Source of the DNA: Callaeas wilsoni
Lineage: Eukaryota; Chordata; Aves; Passeriformes; Callaeidae
Length of the DNA stretch: 64,000 bases
Reading direction: 5' to 3'
NCBI GenBank assembly: GCA_013398955.1
Contig: VWPU01002890.1
Span: forward strand, 62,001-126,000
Below are positions 61,601 to 64,000 of this stretch, piece after piece. Numbering within the stretch: position 1 is the first letter of the stretch; every line of letters starts with the position of its first letter. A program made the position numbers and the translations under genes. A model generated the notes under the pieces. The model was not told the DNA's origin and did not search any database. It saw only the letters and a list, made by a program, of their open reading frames with translations.

Positions 61601-64000
61601 GAATAGAGCTAACATGCTTTACTCAATCTCTTGGTTGAAGGCTGTTCACACAGGTCTTCATATCGGAGAAGATGAAAGGAAACAAAATCATGAGCCTTTT
61701 TATCTATGTATTTTTTAAAAAAATCTATCCTTAGTCAACTTTAATGTACAATATGAGGAACCAACAGAAGAAACTACCTAACCCAAACAGAAAGATTCTA
61801 TTACTGTGTAAAACAGAGTCATAAATCTGAAAGCCTGTATTGATTAGTTAGCAAATATTTTCCCATAAAAACTGGAATTCTTTTCAGTTGTTTACAATCC
61901 ATGTTGGTATAATTTAGCTATAGGGCCCACTAGGGCACACTGAGAAGAAAAGAGAAAAAGAAAGCTTACTCCAGTATTTTAGGGTAAAAAATTCTCTCAA
62001 CCCTGTAGCTGAATTCAGAACAATATTTTATGATGAACAAGCAGTTACTTGGGATGGGAAACAAATTCTTGGACCAAACGTTTTCTTTTCTTTTCCTCCC
62101 CATTTCACACATCAAATGGAAATTTGGCCAGCTAGATTTCCTGATTTTTCTCTGCTTGACCAGATGACTGTTGTGGAGGGCTTCCTTTGCTGTTTTTTTT
62201 TAAAAGTGCAAACAACTTACATCCTCAGAGGTCAATTTCATTTTGCTTAAAATAAATCCTTAAAAAAGTGTGTGATGCACCAAGATTGAACATGTAAAAG
62301 ACAGTATTTTCCAGTGTTTCTCTCATTCCTTGAATTATGGAAGAAGGCTCTATACTCATTTGGGCATGATGTATGCTTTCCTGGGGAAAACAGAAAAGTA
62401 GATAAATATATCCATGGCAAGGGGCAGACTGTGAGCATGCAAATGAAATCTCACCTTTATGGAGAGGGCAGGAAAAATAACCTTGTAGCCATTTACTATT
62501 ATACTATATATAACCATATACTATTATTTGGAATAATATATTTTCATTTACTGAAGGAGGAGAAATCTTTCTTTCGGGGTGAACTGGTTTAACAGTAGAG
62601 GTTGGGAATTTCCACAGAATAGAGCTGACCATGAGCAAGGAATAAATTGGCTCAGCTTCTTCCTGGCAGAGTCTATATCTGTCTCTTGGCCATTGTCTAC
62701 CACTGACAAAATAAAATCCATGAAAATGAATCCTGAAGTTTGTTGAAAAGTCAGTGGCAATAAATATCCCTTAAACAGTGGAAATAGTAAAAGCAAGCCA
62801 AAGAGTTCACTCTTTCAATGAAGAATGGTTACTTTTCCAGCTAGCTATTTAAATAAACCCAAACATGCATATGTATGTGGAATAAAGAAAAGAATTTGGG
62901 GGTAAGGTGTTTGAGTTTTTAAAATTTTTTTCTATTAGAAAAATAGGTTAGTTTTTAAGAAGCACATCTTAGTACCATGAAAGCCAGAAAATTTCAGCTT
63001 ACTGCTTTTAATCATGTCAGTAACTTTCTCAACTGAAAATTATTCCAAATAATATTTTTATTTATTGATTTCTTATACGATCATGACTAAACAGTGTAGA
63101 ATGAAGGTACTCTTAATATGTCCTGAAGGAAGCACTTACAGTGATAAAAAATTAAACAGCTTGGTATTTTATAAGCATTTATGACTTATATGGTATCGAA
63201 GATGTCCATAAAGTTTTACAAACTTGTGGAAGGATCTGTAGACGCTAACAAACTAAATTAAACAGACACAAGTGTAAGTGAACAAGTATACAGGCAGAGC
63301 TGAGAGAGAAGATGCTTTAATACAAGTTGATGCATGTGACATGGATCCTCAAATCAAAAAGCTTGCATGGCCTATCCACAGCCAATCTGTCATTTCCTGG
63401 GCAGCACTGGGATGTCAGCACCTACCTATCACTGACCTAGGATATCAGCTACTGTCAGTGACTAGTTACAGTTTCAGACAGGCATTTTTCTGCTCTCTCC
63501 TATTTTACTTTACTCATTCAAAAGAATTCCTTATAAATATAGGTAAGGAAGTTCTCTTTTAAATATCTCTTTAAATATTTGCAGGCAGTGACGTCCTGGA
63601 AAATATAGTAAAAAAATGTGTCTGCTTCTGTGTTGGGACTGTCGCTCACAGTGTTGACATCAAATGTCTTGCCTTTTTGGCATCTCTTGTTTTTTTTCTT
63701 TAAAACTTGTAAAATTGCAGAAGATAGGCTCTCATTGTGTATTTGCCAGCATTATTTTGTTTCGTGTCTAGTATTCGGTGAAAAGAAAAATTTTAAAAAA
63801 TACACCCCATCCTCGCATACCAGTGGGTTTTAAGGATGTAGTAGAAGAAGAAAAAAGAGAGAGAAAAAAGAAGACAGCAGGGTGCAACAGAGATAAATTC
63901 ATGGGCTACTCAGAGTCAAGTTATCTGGAAGAAGAGACAGAGGATGTAGAGGTAGTAAAATAAGACAGCCATTGTAAGAGAAAAAGGGACGACAGTGTTG
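58611..64000. other. Unique AT-rich DNA with one ancient palindromic repeat
   Basis: Apart from the palindromic repeat at 60259-60335 nothing is recognisable. The last 200 bases hold a purine-rich, Glu/Lys-coding open stretch (63778-63963) that looks like low-complexity sequence rather than an exon, although the window end prevents a full check. Confidence 0.5.
60259..60335. repeat. Ancient palindromic interspersed repeat, copy B
   Basis: The left arm gggccagatcctcagttgct, the centre gtgccattgaagtcaa and the right arm gatttatgccagctg...ttctggcca form an imperfect palindrome (ggccaga against tctggcc, outermost). The order of words fits the same family as copy A. The form I recall has arms of the type 'ggccagatcctcagctggtg' and 'taaatcagc', and a centre 'catagctccattgaagtcaa'. 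It is probably a MITE-like fossil shared across amniotes. Confidence 0.6.

Noticed and set aside
63778..63963. Glu/Lys-rich open stretch at the window end
   Set aside because: Purine-rich low-complexity DNA yields this composition by chance, and no exon boundary is convincing.

Overview
This window looks like bird nuclear DNA, either a gene desert or the inside of a very large intron. I found no gene that I can name. The sequence is AT-rich, and stop codons break every frame into short pieces. The longest open stretches are about 100 to 140 codons, and none resembles a protein I recognise. The bird assignment rests on the transposon fossils. There are several 5'-truncated CR1 LINEs whose 3' ends carry the ATTCTRTG-type terminal repeats. 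There are also solo LTRs of avian endogenous retrovirus type, including ERVL-like LTRs that begin TGTCCTGGTT and end with a TTAAACCA-type terminus. Those LTR types point to a neoavian bird, but I cannot name the species.

Layout. Positions 1-4000 are unique AT-rich DNA with one eroded CR1 (784-1000). A diverged LTR-like block lies at about 4010-4387. From 4.4 to 16.4 kb the DNA is mostly unique, with a GC-rich pocket near 8.6-9.0 kb. From 16.4 to 19.7 kb is the densest repeat cluster: a CR1 tail, an ERVK-like solo LTR on the minus strand (16651-17220), a GC-rich flank, a very old CR1 scrap and a 470-bp CR1. A minus-strand ERVL-like solo LTR lies at 23194-23769, with a near-perfect 5-bp target duplication. 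From 24 to 36 kb the DNA is unique and very AT-rich, and includes two blocks that read like conserved non-coding DNA. A long (TTCC)n microsatellite containing the only ambiguous base sits at 36592-36791. A plus-strand ERVL-like solo LTR lies at 40460-40872. At 44.8-45.4 kb an ancient CR1 carries a young internal 167-bp tandem duplication. The longest CR1 (55303-56164) still shows the C-terminal part of the LINE ORF2 protein on the minus strand. Two small CR1 scraps lie tail to tail at 58.2-58.6 kb. Two copies of what looks like an ancient palindromic amniote repeat lie at 21165-21250 and 60259-60335.

No genes work together here. There is no rRNA, no credible tRNA, no CRISPR array, no operon and no intact mobile element. 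I did not find an undescribed system. The items most worth a second look are the young duplication inside the old CR1, the palindromic repeat pair, two very regular short palindromes, the LTR followed by a consensus splice donor, and a few weak exon-like or conserved-element-like stretches. All family names are from memory of consensus sequences, not from a search.
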